Shown here: piece after piece, positions 32,910 to 41,890 of the stretch
Position numbering within the stretch: the stretch's first letter is position 1
How the letters are laid out: each line of letters begins with the position of its first letter
Assembly (NCBI GenBank): GCA_035548835.1
Contig: DASZSB010000168.1
Span: 1 to 64,000 of the forward strand
Source of the DNA: FEN-1219 sp035548835
GTDB taxonomy: Bacteria > Pseudomonadota > Gammaproteobacteria > Steroidobacterales > Rariloculaceae
DNA length: 64,000 nt
Reading direction: 5' to 3'
Made by a program: the position numbers and the translations under genes
Notes under the pieces: generated by a model
The model's input: the letters and a program-made list of their open reading frames with translations, nothing else
Told to the model about the DNA's origin: nothing
Databases searched by the model: none

Positions 32910-34160
32910 CTACTTCTTGGCCTGGAACACGACCTCGCCGCCCTTGATCGTGGTCACCACGTGCAGCAGCGCCCGGGCGTCTTTCAGCGGATCGCCGTCG
33001 ACGATGACCACGTCGCCGAACTTGCCCGGCTCGAGCGTGCCGATCTCGGCTTGGTGCAGCGTCGAGTTCGCGGCGTTCTTCGTGATGATCGTGACGATCT
33101 CGGTCGGCGAGAACACGAGCTCGAGCTCGCGCAGCTCGTCGAGCAGCGTCTCCTTCGGCGGCCATTGCGTGTCGGTGCCGTAGCCGTAGCTCACGAGACC
33201 GTTGTTCCACAGCAGGCGTGCGTTGACCGGGCCCTGGCCGGCGCTCGACAGCGTGTGCCACGGGAACGGCTTGGCGTCGCGGAACAGCGGCGTGTCGTCG
33301 TGGCCGAAATGCGGCCCGAAGACCGCGAGGGTCGACGTCATCGGAATCTTTGCCTCCACGATCTTGCGGATCGCGTAGGGGTCCTCGTCGAGGCGGCCGA
33401 TGTGCGGCGTGTGCACGAGCACGTCGGGGTGCGCCTCGATGGCGGTCAGCGTGTCCATGACGCTGACGGCGTGCACGATCGTGGGCATGCCGATCTTCTT
33501 GCCTTCCGCGACGATGAGCTTCAGCGTGTCGAGCTCCGGGCCGTTCGGCGTCGAGACCAGCACGACCTTCAGATAGTCGTAGCCGGCGCGCTTGGCGGCC
33601 TGCACCTGCTCGATCGTCTGCTCGTGCGCAATGGCCGGGGCCGGCGGACCGATGCGCGGACCGCGTGACGGATCCGTGCGTGCCGGGTCGTCGGTGCTGC
33701 GCGGGCCGGGCAGGGCGCCCGCCACCGGAATGAACGCGCCGGTGAACAGGCGCGGGCCCTTGAGCTTGCCTGCTTCGATGCTGCGCCGCGCCTCGAGGAT
33801 TGGCGGCGGGTCGATGGCCGACAGCACCGTCGTGAAGCCGGCGTCGAGGAAGTCCTGCAGCTCCTTCGGCGCCACGTCGGTCAGCCATTTCGCCGGGTCG
33901 CCCGTGACGAGGTGACGGTGCGCGTCGATCAGGCCGGGCATCACGGTTTTGCCGGCCGCATCGATGCGGCGGCCGGCTGCGGCACCCGGTGCGCCGGCGG
34001 CGACGGAGGCGATCCTGCCGCCCCGGATCACGACCGAGCCGCGGTCGATCACGCGGCCGGTGCCGTCAATGATACGAGCGTTCGTGATCGTGAGGTCCTG
34101 CGCGTTCACGGCCGTCGTGCAGAGCGCGAGCAGGCCGAACAAGGTCAACGTGGTCTTCAT
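32910..34160 (-). CDS. Exported amidohydrolase
   Basis: 416 residues. The ATG at 34160 has GGGGGGA upstream and gives the signal TLTLFGLLALCTTAVNA. Amidohydrolase superfamily with DLTITNARIIDGTGRVIDRG (N-terminal beta sandwich), GLIDAHRHLV (metal HxH), YDYLKVVLVS (candidate carbamylated Lys), TIVHAVS and LVHTPHIGR (His ligands), GYGTDTQWPP (catalytic Asp) and the closing GTLEPGKFGDVVIVDGDPLK. All key residues appear present, so it should be active. Related proteins are exported imidazolonepropionase- or prolidase-like enzymes; the substrate cannot be told. It is first in a minus-strand pair with the AcvB-like gene, separated by a hairpin. Confidence 0.87.
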   Translation of the reverse strand: MKTTLTLFGLLALCTTAVNAQDLTITNARIIDGTGRVIDRGSVVIRGGRIASVAAGAPGAAAGRRIDAAGKTVMPGLIDAHRHLVTGDPAKWLTDVAPKELQDFLDAGFTTVLSAIDPPPILEARRSIEAGKLKGPRLFTGAFIPVAGALPGPRSTDDPARTDPSRGPRIGPPAPAIAHEQTIEQVQAAKRAGYDYLKVVLVSTPNGPELDTLKLIVAEGKKIGMPTIVHAVSVMDTLTAIEAHPDVLVHTPHIGRLDEDPYAIRKIVEAKIPMTSTLAVFGPHFGHDDTPLFRDAKPFPWHTLSSAGQGPVNARLLWNNGLVSYGYGTDTQWPPKETLLDELRELELVFSPTEIVTIITKNAANSTLHQAEIGTLEPGKFGDVVIVDGDPLKDARALLHVVTTIKGGEVVFQAKK

Positions 34161-34274
34161 GCGGGTCCCCCCAAAGAGCTCCGCGCGAGTGTAAGCAGCC
34201 GTTCGCCGATTCCGCAACGCGGCGGCGAATCCGACGGAGCGGTATGATGAGCACCCCTCACGCGACGCGAACCC

Positions 34275-35192
34275 ATGCGGCAGTCACGGCACCTGTCCTC
34301 GCTCGGCCTCTTGCTCGGTGCGCTGGTACTCGTCTCGAGTGCGCCCGCGGACGTCCGCAATGGCGGGCGGTGGAAGGCGGGCCAGACGTTCCAGGAGTGC
34401 CGCCACTGCCCGGAGATGGTCGTCGTCCCTGCCGGTGCGTTCACGATGGGCTCCCCGCCCGACGAGCCGCTGCGTCGCGACAACGAGCCGCAGACGCGCA
34501 TCACGATCGCGCGCGCATTCGCGATGGCGAAGACGCCGGTCACCTGGGACCAGTGGGAAGCCTGCGTGCGCGATCGCGCGTGTGACGGTATTGCCGTGGA
34601 CACTGCCCTGCGCACGCGCGAGAACGGCGAGCCGAACAAAGATTACAAGGACTGGGGGCGCGGGACACGGCCCGTGGTCGGGGTCAGCTGGTACGACGCC
34701 CAGGCGTTCGTCGGCTGGTTGAACCACAAGGCCGGCGCGGACGACCTGTACCGTCTGCCTTCGGAAGCCGAGTTCGAGTACGCGGCCAGAGCCGGCACGA
34801 CGACGCCGTTTCCCTGGGGCACCGAGCTCGACCACGACCATGGCAACTTCGGCGCCGACGGCCACGAGCTCGGCGGCAAGGCCGAAGGCCGCGACGTGTG
34901 GGTCAACGAGACCTCGCCCGTGGCCTCGTTCCCGCCGAATGCGTTCGGCCTGTACGACATGCACGGCAACGTGTTCGAGTGGACCGAGGACTGCTACGAA
35001 GCCGATCGCGCACATGCGCCGACGGATGGCTCGGCGAACAAGGAGGGCAACTGCGCGAACCGCGTGTTCCGCAGCGCCACCTTCATGAGCAATCCCTACA
35101 TGCAGCGCTCCGCGCGACGCGGCGCGCCGTATCCCGCCACGCAGCGCGGCCGCAACTACCTCGGCTTCCGCGTGGCGAAGACCCTGCCCTGA
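34275..35192 (+). CDS. Exported SUMF1/FGE-fold protein, probably non-catalytic
   Basis: 305 residues with a signal (LSSLGLLLGALVLVSSAPA). The fold of the formylglycine-generating-enzyme family is clear: CRHCPEMVVVPAGAFTMGSP, NEPQTRITIARAFAMAKTPV, RPVVGVSWYDAQAFVGWLN, YRLPSEAEFEYAARAGTTT, NAFGLYDMHGNVFEWTED, and RNYLGFRVAKTLP at the end. True formylglycine-generating enzymes have RGGSW and two copper-binding Cys before the terminal block; here the same region reads VFRSATFMSNPYMQRSARRG without Cys. It is therefore more likely a binding or structural protein. No sulfatase gene is adjacent. The RND adaptor begins 44 bases downstream; a TATGAT -10-like box is at 34243. Confidence 0.85.
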   Translation: MRQSRHLSSLGLLLGALVLVSSAPADVRNGGRWKAGQTFQECRHCPEMVVVPAGAFTMGSPPDEPLRRDNEPQTRITIARAFAMAKTPVTWDQWEACVRDRACDGIAVDTALRTRENGEPNKDYKDWGRGTRPVVGVSWYDAQAFVGWLNHKAGADDLYRLPSEAEFEYAARAGTTTPFPWGTELDHDHGNFGADGHELGGKAEGRDVWVNETSPVASFPPNAFGLYDMHGNVFEWTEDCYEADRAHAPTDGSANKEGNCANRVFRSATFMSNPYMQRSARRGAPYPATQRGRNYLGFRVAKTLP

Positions 35193-35236
35193 GACAGGGC
35201 GCAGACCAAGAACAAGAAATTCCCGAGGAATCGCGA

Positions 35237-36412
35237 GTGAAACGGAAAAGGACTTTGGTGGCTCTTGCCTGCGTCGCGTTCGCCGTCTCCGCCTGTGGCG
35301 GGTCGCAGGCGCCCGCGGGGCCGCGGGGGCCGGCGCAGGTGGGCGTGCTCACGGTCACGCCGCGTGACGTCGACATCGTGGACGAGCTGCCGGGCCGCAC
35401 GCTGGCCTATCGTGTGGCCGAGGTGCGGCCGCAGGTGTCCGGCATCGTGCAGAAGCGCCTGTTCGAGGAGGGCGGCGAGGTCAAGGCGGGCGAGCAGCTC
35501 TACCAGATCGACCCCGCGACCTACACGGCGGCGCTGCGCTCGGCCGAAGCCGCGCTGCAGCGCGCGCAAGCCAATCGCGACAACGCGCAGCGCATACGTG
35601 ACCGCTACGAGCCGCTCCGGGCCGCCGACCTGATCAGCAAGCAGGCCTACGACGACGCGCTCGCGGCGCTCGAGGCCGCCGAGGCGGACGTGGCGTCGGC
35701 CAAGGCGCAGGTGGAGTCGGCGCGCATCAACGTGGTGTACTGCCAGGTGCGCTCGCCGATAACGGGCCGCGTCGGCCGTTCGCTCGTGACCGAAGGCGCG
35801 CTCGTCACGTCGCAGCAGGCGTCGGCGCTCGCGGTGGTCCAGCAGCTCGATCCCATCTACGTCGACATCACGCAGTCGAGCGTCGACATGGCGCGGCTGC
35901 AGCGCGCGCTTGCGAGCGGCGAGCTGCAGCCCGACGAGCAGAATGCGGCCGAGGTCGGCCTGACGCTCGAGGATGGCACTGCGTACGCCGAGCACGGCAA
36001 GCTGCAGTTCGCCGAGGTGTCCGTCGATCCCGGCACGGGCGCCGTGGTGCTGCGCGCGCTGTTTCCGAATCCGCGGCGCGAGCTGCTGCCCGGCATGTTC
36101 GTGCGCGCGCGGCTCACGCAGGCCACGAAGCACGCTGCGCTGCTCGTGCCGCAACGCGCCGTCACGCGCAATCAGCAGGGCGATGCGGTGGTGCTGGTCG
36201 TCGGCGACGGCAACGTCGTCGCGGAGCGCCCGGTCACGGCCCCACGCACGATCGGCAACGACTGGCTCGTGACGGACGGCCTTAAGGCCGGCGAGCGCGT
36301 GGTCGTCGACGGCCTGCAGAAGGTCAGGGCCGGCACGCAGGTTGCGCCCGTAGAGGTTCCGGCGGCGCAGGCGCCGGCGGGTGCCGGGCCGGCCGGCGGC
36401 GCGCGGCGCTGA
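35237..36412 (+). CDS. RND efflux periplasmic adaptor (AcrA/MexA-like lipoprotein)
   Basis: 391 residues; GTG at 35237 with GAGGAA seven bases upstream. Lipobox VSAC with Cys near residue 18. Membrane-fusion order is complete: N-terminal beta strand and lipoyl half (GRTLAYRVAEVRPQVSGIVQ), an alpha-hairpin with coiled-coil pattern (residues ~95-150, ALRSAEAALQRAQANRDNAQ), lipoyl half two (VYCQVRSPITGRVGRSLVTE), beta-barrel and membrane-proximal domain (LLVPQRAVTRNQQGDAVVLV). Pro/Ala-rich C-terminus. It bridges the inner-membrane pump and an outer-membrane channel. It precedes the pump gene by ten bases; no TolC-like gene is seen in the window. Confidence 0.95.
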   Translation: MKRKRTLVALACVAFAVSACGGSQAPAGPRGPAQVGVLTVTPRDVDIVDELPGRTLAYRVAEVRPQVSGIVQKRLFEEGGEVKAGEQLYQIDPATYTAALRSAEAALQRAQANRDNAQRIRDRYEPLRAADLISKQAYDDALAALEAAEADVASAKAQVESARINVVYCQVRSPITGRVGRSLVTEGALVTSQQASALAVVQQLDPIYVDITQSSVDMARLQRALASGELQPDEQNAAEVGLTLEDGTAYAEHGKLQFAEVSVDPGTGAVVLRALFPNPRRELLPGMFVRARLTQATKHAALLVPQRAVTRNQQGDAVVLVVGDGNVVAERPVTAPRTIGNDWLVTDGLKAGERVVVDGLQKVRAGTQVAPVEVPAAQAPAGAGPAGGARR

Positions 36413-36422
36413 GGGCTCCCGC

Positions 36423-39400
36423 GTGATCTCGCAATTCTTCATCGACCGCCCGGTCTTTGCCTGGGTGCTGGCCATCGTGCTGATGCTGGCTGGCGGGCTC
36501 TCCGTGTTCCGGCTACCCGTGATGCAGTACCCGAGCATTGCGCCGCCGCAGGTCTCGATCAACATCACGTATCCCGGCGCCTCGGCGCAGACCGTGCAGG
36601 ACACGGTCGTCCAGGTCATCGAGCAGCAGCTGAACGGCATCGACAACCTGGATTACCTGACCTCCGACAGCAACGCCGACGGCAGCGCCCAGATCACGCT
36701 GACGTTCGACCAGGCGACGAACCCCGACATCGCGCAGGTGCAGGTGCAGAACAAGCTGCAGCTCGCGATGCCGCTGCTGCCCCAGGAAGTTCAGCAGCAG
36801 GGCATCCGCGTGAACAAGCCCACGAGGAATTTCCTCGTGATCCTGGGCTTCATCTCGGCCAACGACAGCATGTCGAGCGAGGACATCGGCGACTACGTGG
36901 CCACGAACATCCTGGACCAGCTGAACCGCACGCCCGGCGTCGGCGACGTGCAGATGTTCGGCTCGCAGTACGCCATGCGCGTGTGGCTCGACCCCGAGAA
37001 GCTCAACAACTTCGGCCTCACGAGCTCCGACATCGCGGCCGCGATCCGCGCGCAGAACGCGCAGGTGTCGGCCGGGCAGATCGGCGGCCTGCCGGCCGTC
37101 GAGGGGCAGCAGATCACGGCGGCCATCATCGGCCCGACGCGGTTGTCCACGCCGGAGGAGTTCCGGCAGATCCTCGTGCGCGTGAACCCGGACGGCTCGC
37201 GCCTCACGCTCGGCGACGTCGCGCGCGTGACGATGAACTCCGAGAACTACGCGCGCGACATCAAGATCGACGGCAAGCCGGCCGCCGGCATGGCCATCCG
37301 GCTCGCCGTCGGCGCCAACGCGCTCGATACCGTCAATGCGATCCAGGCCACGCTCAAGAGGCTCGAGCCGTTCTTCCCGCCGGGGCTCCAGTCCACGTTC
37401 CCGCTCGATTCGACGCCGTTCGTGCGCGCGTCGATCGAGGAGGTCGTGTTCACGCTGCTCGAGGCCATCGGCCTGGTGTTCGTCGTGATCTTCGTGTTCC
37501 TGCAGAACCTGCGCGCCACGCTGATCCCGACGATCGCCGTGCCGATCGTGCTGCTCGGCACCTTCGGCGTGCTCGCCGCGTTCGGCTTCTCGATCAACAC
37601 GCTGACGATGTTCGGCGTGGCGCTGTCGATCGGCCTGCTCGTGGACGACGCTATCGTCGTCGTCGAGAACGTCGAACGGCTCATGGTGCAGGAGCAGCTG
37701 TCGCCGAAAGACGCCACGCGCAAGTCGATGCGCCAGATCACGGGTGCCCTGATCGGCATCGCGCTCGTGCTGGCGGCCGTGTTCGTGCCGATGGCGTTCT
37801 TCGGCGGTTCCGCCGGCGTGATCTACCGGCAGTTCTCGATCACGATGGTGTCGGCCATGACGCTGTCGGTGCTCACGGCCCTGATCCTGACGCCCGCGCT
37901 GTGCGCCACGATGCTGAAGCCCGTGACGCCCGAGGCGCCGCACGCGCACGGCGGGTTCTTCGGCTGGTTCAACCGTGCATTCGGCGCCAGCGCGCGCGGC
38001 TACGACGCGGGTGTGGCCGGCGGTCTGCGGCGGCCGGTGCGCATGCTGTTGGTGTACGGCGGAATGGTGGCCGTGGTGGGATTCCTGTACGTGCGGCTGC
38101 CGACGTCGTTCTTCCCCGACGAGGATACGGGCATTCTGTATGGGCAGGTGCAGGCGCCGCCCGGGGCGTCGAAAGACCGGACCTGGCAGTCGCTCGACGC
38201 CATGCAGGACTACTTCCTCGGCAAGGAAGCCGATTCGGTCGAGCAGGTGCTGACCGTCGTGGGCTTCAACTTCGCGGGCACCGGCCAGAACTCGGGGCTC
38301 GCGTTCATGAAGCTCAAGGACTGGAGTCAGCGCAAGAAGGCGTCGCAGTCCGTCAGCGCCGTCGCCGCGCGCGCCACGCAGTATTTCGCGACGATCCGCG
38401 ACGCGGTGGTCATCGCGTTTGCGCCGCCGCCCGTCATGGAGCTCGGCAACGCCACGGGCTTCGACATGCAGCTGCAGAACCGCGGCGGGCTCACGCACGA
38501 CGAGTTCCTGGCCGCGCGCAACCAGCTGCTGGCCGAGGCCGCGAAGAGCCCCGCGCTCGTGGGCGTGCGCCCGAACGGCGTGGAGGATGCGCCGCAGATC
38601 AAGCTCGAGATCGACCGCGAGAAGGCCAGCGCGCTCGGCGTGTCGATCGCCGACATCAACCAGACGATCACGGCCGCCTGGGCGCCGAGCTACGTGAACG
38701 ACTTCATCGATCACGGCCGCGTGAAGCGCGTGTACCTGCAGGGCGAGGCGTACGCCCGCATGCAGCCGGAGGACCTGACGCAGTGGTACGTGCGCAATGC
38801 GCAGGGCGGCATGGTGCCGCTGGCCGCGTTCGCGACGGCGAAATGGACCTACGGCCCGCAGAAGCTGTCGCGCTTCAACGGCGTGCCTTCGTTCGAGATC
38901 CTGGGCGCGCCGGCGCCGGGCCACAGCTCCGGCGAGGCCATGGACATCATGGACAGCCTCGTCGCGAAGCTGCCGAACGGCGTGGGTCTCGAATGGACCG
39001 GCCTGTCGTACGAGGAGAAGCTCGCGGGCGCACGCGCGCCGCTGCTCTACGCGCTCTCGGTCGTGGTCGTGTTCCTGTGCCTCGCGGCTCTCTACGAGAG
39101 CTGGTCGATCCCGGTGACGGTGCTGCTCGTGGTGCCGATCGGCGTGCTGGGCGCGCTGCTCGCCACGTACCTGCGCGGCTTCTCGAACGACGTGTACTTC
39201 CAGGTCGGACTGCTGACGACGATCGGGCTCGGCGCCAAGAACGCGGTGCTGATCGTCGAGTTCGCGAAGGCGAGCTTCGATCGCGGCACGGATCTGAAGG
39301 AATCCGTCATCGCGGCGGCGCGGCTGCGGTTCCGCCCGATCGTCATGACGTCGCTCGCCTTCACGTTCGGCGTGCTGCCGCTCGCGATCGCGACGGGTGC

Positions 39401-39584
39401 AGGCTCGGGCGCGCAGAACTCCGTCGGCACCGGCGTCGTCGGCGGCATGATCGCCTCGACGCTGCTCGGCATCGTGTTCGTGCCCCTGTTCTTCGTCGTG
39501 ATCCTGCGCGCGTTCAAGGTGCGGCCGACGAAGCTCGGCACGCCGGATCCGACCGCGGTGCCGCGCGCGATCGACGTGCCCTGA
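36423..39584 (+). CDS. RND efflux pump, HAE1 family (AcrB/MexB-like)
   Basis: 1053 residues, the normal length. GTG at 36423 begins ISQFFIDRPVFAWVLAIVLM, the classical first transmembrane segment. Features in order: PAPs/porter region (PSIAPPQVSINITYPGAS), TM4 with the proton-relay aspartates in GLLVDDAIVVVENVERL, FVPMAFFGGSAGVIYRQFS, the second half starting at FLYVRLPTSFFPDEDTGILY, and C-terminal TM segments (GLGAKNAVLIVEFAKASF). It exports amphiphilic or hydrophobic compounds across the envelope using the proton gradient. Partner of the adaptor just upstream. An outer-membrane factor must come from elsewhere. Specificity is not predictable, but the setting of catabolic genes fits solvent or aromatic efflux. 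Confidence 0.96.
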   Translation: MISQFFIDRPVFAWVLAIVLMLAGGLSVFRLPVMQYPSIAPPQVSINITYPGASAQTVQDTVVQVIEQQLNGIDNLDYLTSDSNADGSAQITLTFDQATNPDIAQVQVQNKLQLAMPLLPQEVQQQGIRVNKPTRNFLVILGFISANDSMSSEDIGDYVATNILDQLNRTPGVGDVQMFGSQYAMRVWLDPEKLNNFGLTSSDIAAAIRAQNAQVSAGQIGGLPAVEGQQITAAIIGPTRLSTPEEFRQILVRVNPDGSRLTLGDVARVTMNSENYARDIKIDGKPAAGMAIRLAVGANALDTVNAIQATLKRLEPFFPPGLQSTFPLDSTPFVRASIEEVVFTLLEAIGLVFVVIFVFLQNLRATLIPTIAVPIVLLGTFGVLAAFGFSINTLTMFGVALSIGLLVDDAIVVVENVERLMVQEQLSPKDATRKSMRQITGALIGIALVLAAVFVPMAFFGGSAGVIYRQFSITMVSAMTLSVLTALILTPALCATMLKPVTPEAPHAHGGFFGWFNRAFGASARGYDAGVAGGLRRPVRMLLVYGGMVAVVGFLYVRLPTSFFPDEDTGILYGQVQAPPGASKDRTWQSLDAMQDYFLGKEADSVEQVLTVVGFNFAGTGQNSGLAFMKLKDWSQRKKASQSVSAVAARATQYFATIRDAVVIAFAPPPVMELGNATGFDMQLQNRGGLTHDEFLAARNQLLAEAAKSPALVGVRPNGVEDAPQIKLEIDREKASALGVSIADINQTITAAWAPSYVNDFIDHGRVKRVYLQGEAYARMQPEDLTQWYVRNAQGGMVPLAAFATAKWTYGPQKLSRFNGVPSFEILGAPAPGHSSGEAMDIMDSLVAKLPNGVGLEWTGLSYEEKLAGARAPLLYALSVVVVFLCLAALYESWSIPVTVLLVVPIGVLGALLATYLRGFSNDVYFQVGLLTTIGLGAKNAVLIVEFAKASFDRGTDLKESVIAAARLRFRPIVMTSLAFTFGVLPLAIATGAGSGAQNSVGTGVVGGMIASTLLGIVFVPLFFVVILRAFKVRPTKLGTPDPTAVPRAIDVP

Positions 39585-39596
39585 TCTCCTGCCGGG

Positions 39597-40010
39597 TCAG
39601 GACGTCGGCGGCAGCGTCTCAAAGCGCGGCAGGCTCGGGTCGAGGTGGTCCCACGGCAGTGCGCTGCGCGCATACACGACGCTCTGCGGCTTGAAGGCTC
39701 GCGGATCGTCGAGCAGCGCGGCGTTCACGATCGTGATGCCCGGCATCGCGTCACCGGTGTCGAACACCATGCTGCCGCAGTTCGCGCAGAAGTTGCGGTA
39801 GATCGGCTTGCCGCTGTCGCCGTTCTTCCCATACCGGCGGGTCTCGCCGCTGACCTTCACGGCGGGCGAGGGCAGCCCGATGGCGGCATAGTGGCCGGCC
39901 CCGATCTTCCGGCAGTCGAGGCACTGGCAGAACCCCTGGAACAGGGGCTCCGCGGCCGCCTCGAACCGAACGTTGCCGCAGAGACAGGAACCCTTGAGCG
40001 TGGCAGACAT
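39597..40010 (-). CDS. GFA-fold zinc protein (CENP-V/Gfa family)
   Basis: 137 residues with GAGGGGG upstream of the ATG. Zinc-binding Cys pattern of the family: GSCLCGNVRF, FCQCLDCRK and FCANCGSMVFD. The fold is shared with glutathione-dependent formaldehyde-activating enzyme homologues and centromere protein V; most members are uncharacterised and may bind thiol adducts. Cytoplasmic. It is co-directional with the hotdog thioesterase gene upstream (42 bases apart) and convergent with the pump gene (stops 12 bases apart). Confidence 0.9.
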   Translation of the reverse strand: MSATLKGSCLCGNVRFEAAAEPLFQGFCQCLDCRKIGAGHYAAIGLPSPAVKVSGETRRYGKNGDSGKPIYRNFCANCGSMVFDTGDAMPGITIVNAALLDDPRAFKPQSVVYARSALPWDHLDPSLPRFETLPPTS

Positions 40011-40052
40011 GCGCGATCCCCCTCGATGTCGATTGTGGAATGCGGATTGCGT

Positions 40053-40508
40053 TCACGCCGGCGGCGCGGCGATGGCGGCCATCGTGATGCGCGAGACGCA
40101 GGTCAGCTGACCGCGCTCGTTGCGGATCTCGATGTTCCACACCTGGCTCGACCTGCCAATGTGAACCGGCCGTGCCACGCCGGTCACGGTCGAGCCCTCG
40201 GGCACCGGCCGCAGGTGATTGGCGTTGATTTCCTGGCCGACGAAGCGCCGCGTCGGATCGTGGTTGGCCGCGTTCGCGGCCAGGCTGCCGAGCGTCTCGG
40301 CCAGCACGACGGACGCGCCGCCGTGCAGCACGCGCATGGGCTGGCAGGTGCGGTGATCCGCGTGCAGCATGCCCGCGATGAAGTCAGGACCGAGCTCCGT
40401 GAGCTCGATGCCGACGTGCTCCGAGAGCGTGCGGCGCATGCGCTCGCGCATGAAGTCGAGCGTCGCGTCGGGGCGCCAGAGGGGGCGGGCGGCGGTGTCG
40501 TTGGTCAT
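40053..40508 (-). CDS. Hotdog-fold thioesterase (PaaI/MenI type)
   Basis: 151 residues. The hotdog signature VLHGGASVVLAETLGSLAA is present, the form with HGG and a Glu in the long helix that acts as catalytic base in PaaI, EntH and DHNA-CoA thioesterases. Later strands GQEINANHLRPVPEGSTVTG and WNIEIRNERGQLTCVSR agree. The likely reaction is hydrolysis of an aryl- or hydroxynaphthoyl-CoA; the acyl group is not determinable. Probably in one transcript with the GFA-fold gene. Confidence 0.88.
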   Translation of the reverse strand: MTNDTAARPLWRPDATLDFMRERMRRTLSEHVGIELTELGPDFIAGMLHADHRTCQPMRVLHGGASVVLAETLGSLAANAANHDPTRRFVGQEINANHLRPVPEGSTVTGVARPVHIGRSSQVWNIEIRNERGQLTCVSRITMAAIAAPPA

Positions 40509-40583
40509 GTCACGAGCCTGGCGGGCGTGCGCGCATCTTAGACGACTCTCGCGGCGCGGGCATCGGGCGCGGCACGGCGCAGG

Positions 40584-41885
40584 TCATGCCATGCCCGAGC
40601 GCCGCAGCAGCCGCCGCGTTTGCTGCGTGGCCTCCGCGAGCAGCGCGGGTTCGTCGAGCGTCTGCAGGACGTGGTCGTCCAGCAGGATCTTGCCGTCGAC
40701 CATCACCGTGCACACGTCGGCCGCCTGCGCGGAGTACACGAGCAGCGCGATCGGGTCGTGCCGCGGGGCGAGGTGCGGTCGTGCGGCATCGAGCATCACG
40801 ATGTCCGCCTGCTTGCCCACCTCGAGCGAGCCGATGCGCTCGTCGAGCCCGAGCGCCTTCGCGCCGTTGATCGTCGCCATGCGCAGCGCCTGACGGGCGG
40901 GCAGCGCAGTCGCGTCGCGCCGCAGCCACTTCTGCAGCAGCGCCGCGAGGTGCATTTCCTCGAACAGGTTCAGATTGTTGTTGCTGGCCGCGCCGTCCGT
41001 GCCGAGCGCGACGTTCACGCCGTCGTCGAGCAGGGCCTGGACCGGTGCGATGCCGTTCGCGAGCTTCAGGTTGCTGCCCGGGTTGTGGGCCACGCTCACG
41101 TGGCCTGCGTGCAGCAGGCGCCGGTCGGCGGCGTCCACGTAGATGGCATGCGCCGCGATCGTGGGCACGCGGAAGCAGCCGAGGTCGGCCAGCAGCTGCA
41201 CCGGGGTCACGCCGTGACGCTCGCGGCTCTCCCGGACCTCGCGCTCCGTCTCCGAGACGTGCACGTGCAGGCCGCACTCGAGGCGTTGCGCCTCGTGCAG
41301 GATCTCGCGCAGGTAGCCCGGGCTGCAGAGGTAGGCCGAGTGCGGACCGAGGCCCACGGTCACGCGGCCGTCGGCTTTGCCGTGCCAGCGCTCGTGCAGG
41401 CCCACGGCGGCGCGCAGCAGCGCCTCGCCCTGTCCCGAGTTGTCGAACAGCGCGCCGCACAGGCGGCCGCGCAACCCGGCGCGCGCGACCTCGTCGGCCA
41501 CCTCGTCGAGCAGGAAGTACATGTCGTGGAAGCAGGTGGTGCCGCCACGGATGAGCTCGGCGATCCCGAGCCGCGCACCGCTGCGCACGTCCTCGGGTTG
41601 AAGGTGATCCTCGAGCGGCTTCACCCGTTCCATGAGCCACGGCCAGAACGCAAGGTCGTCGGCGTAGTTGCGCATCAGCGTCATCGACAGATGCGTGTGC
41701 GTGTTGACGAGGCCCGGCAGCACGATGCGGTCGAGGCCGTCGAGCACGCGGTCGGGCACGAATCCCGCCGGCGCGGCGCCGACCCCGACGATCCTGTCGT
41801 CGGCGATCGCGAGATCCGCGTCGTGCAACACGTCGTCGCGCGCGTTGACGGTGACGAGCGTGGCCTGCCGGATCAGCGTCCGCAT
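40584..41885 (-). CDS. mtaD: Probable SAH/MTA (8-oxoguanine-type) deaminase, amidohydrolase superfamily
   Basis: 433 residues, ATG at 41885. Amidohydrolase fold of the TRZ/ATZ/MtaD group: LPGLVNTHTHLSMTLMR (metal HxH), FWPWLMERVKPLEDHLQPED, GLGPHSAYLCSPGYL, CGLHVHVSETEREV (His and the catalytic Glu), VPTIAAHAIYVD and VALGTDGAASNNNLNLFEEM (Asp), ending IGSLEVGKQADIVMLD. These are the residues of adenosine-derivative deaminases such as the Thermotoga enzyme Tm0936, which converts S-adenosylhomocysteine to S-inosylhomocysteine. It lies five bases after ahcY on the same strand, which supports an SAH substrate over other purines or triazines. The frame is open far upstream, but that part overlaps ahcY. 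Confidence 0.85.
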   Translation of the reverse strand: MRTLIRQATLVTVNARDDVLHDADLAIADDRIVGVGAAPAGFVPDRVLDGLDRIVLPGLVNTHTHLSMTLMRNYADDLAFWPWLMERVKPLEDHLQPEDVRSGARLGIAELIRGGTTCFHDMYFLLDEVADEVARAGLRGRLCGALFDNSGQGEALLRAAVGLHERWHGKADGRVTVGLGPHSAYLCSPGYLREILHEAQRLECGLHVHVSETEREVRESRERHGVTPVQLLADLGCFRVPTIAAHAIYVDAADRRLLHAGHVSVAHNPGSNLKLANGIAPVQALLDDGVNVALGTDGAASNNNLNLFEEMHLAALLQKWLRRDATALPARQALRMATINGAKALGLDERIGSLEVGKQADIVMLDAARPHLAPRHDPIALLVYSAQAADVCTVMVDGKILLDDHVLQTLDEPALLAEATQQTRRLLRRSGMA

Positions 41886-41890
41886 CGAGG

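Noticed and set aside
34275..35192. Active formylglycine-generating enzyme
   Set aside because: The two catalytic Cys residues and the RGGSW block are missing, and there is no sulfatase gene nearby.
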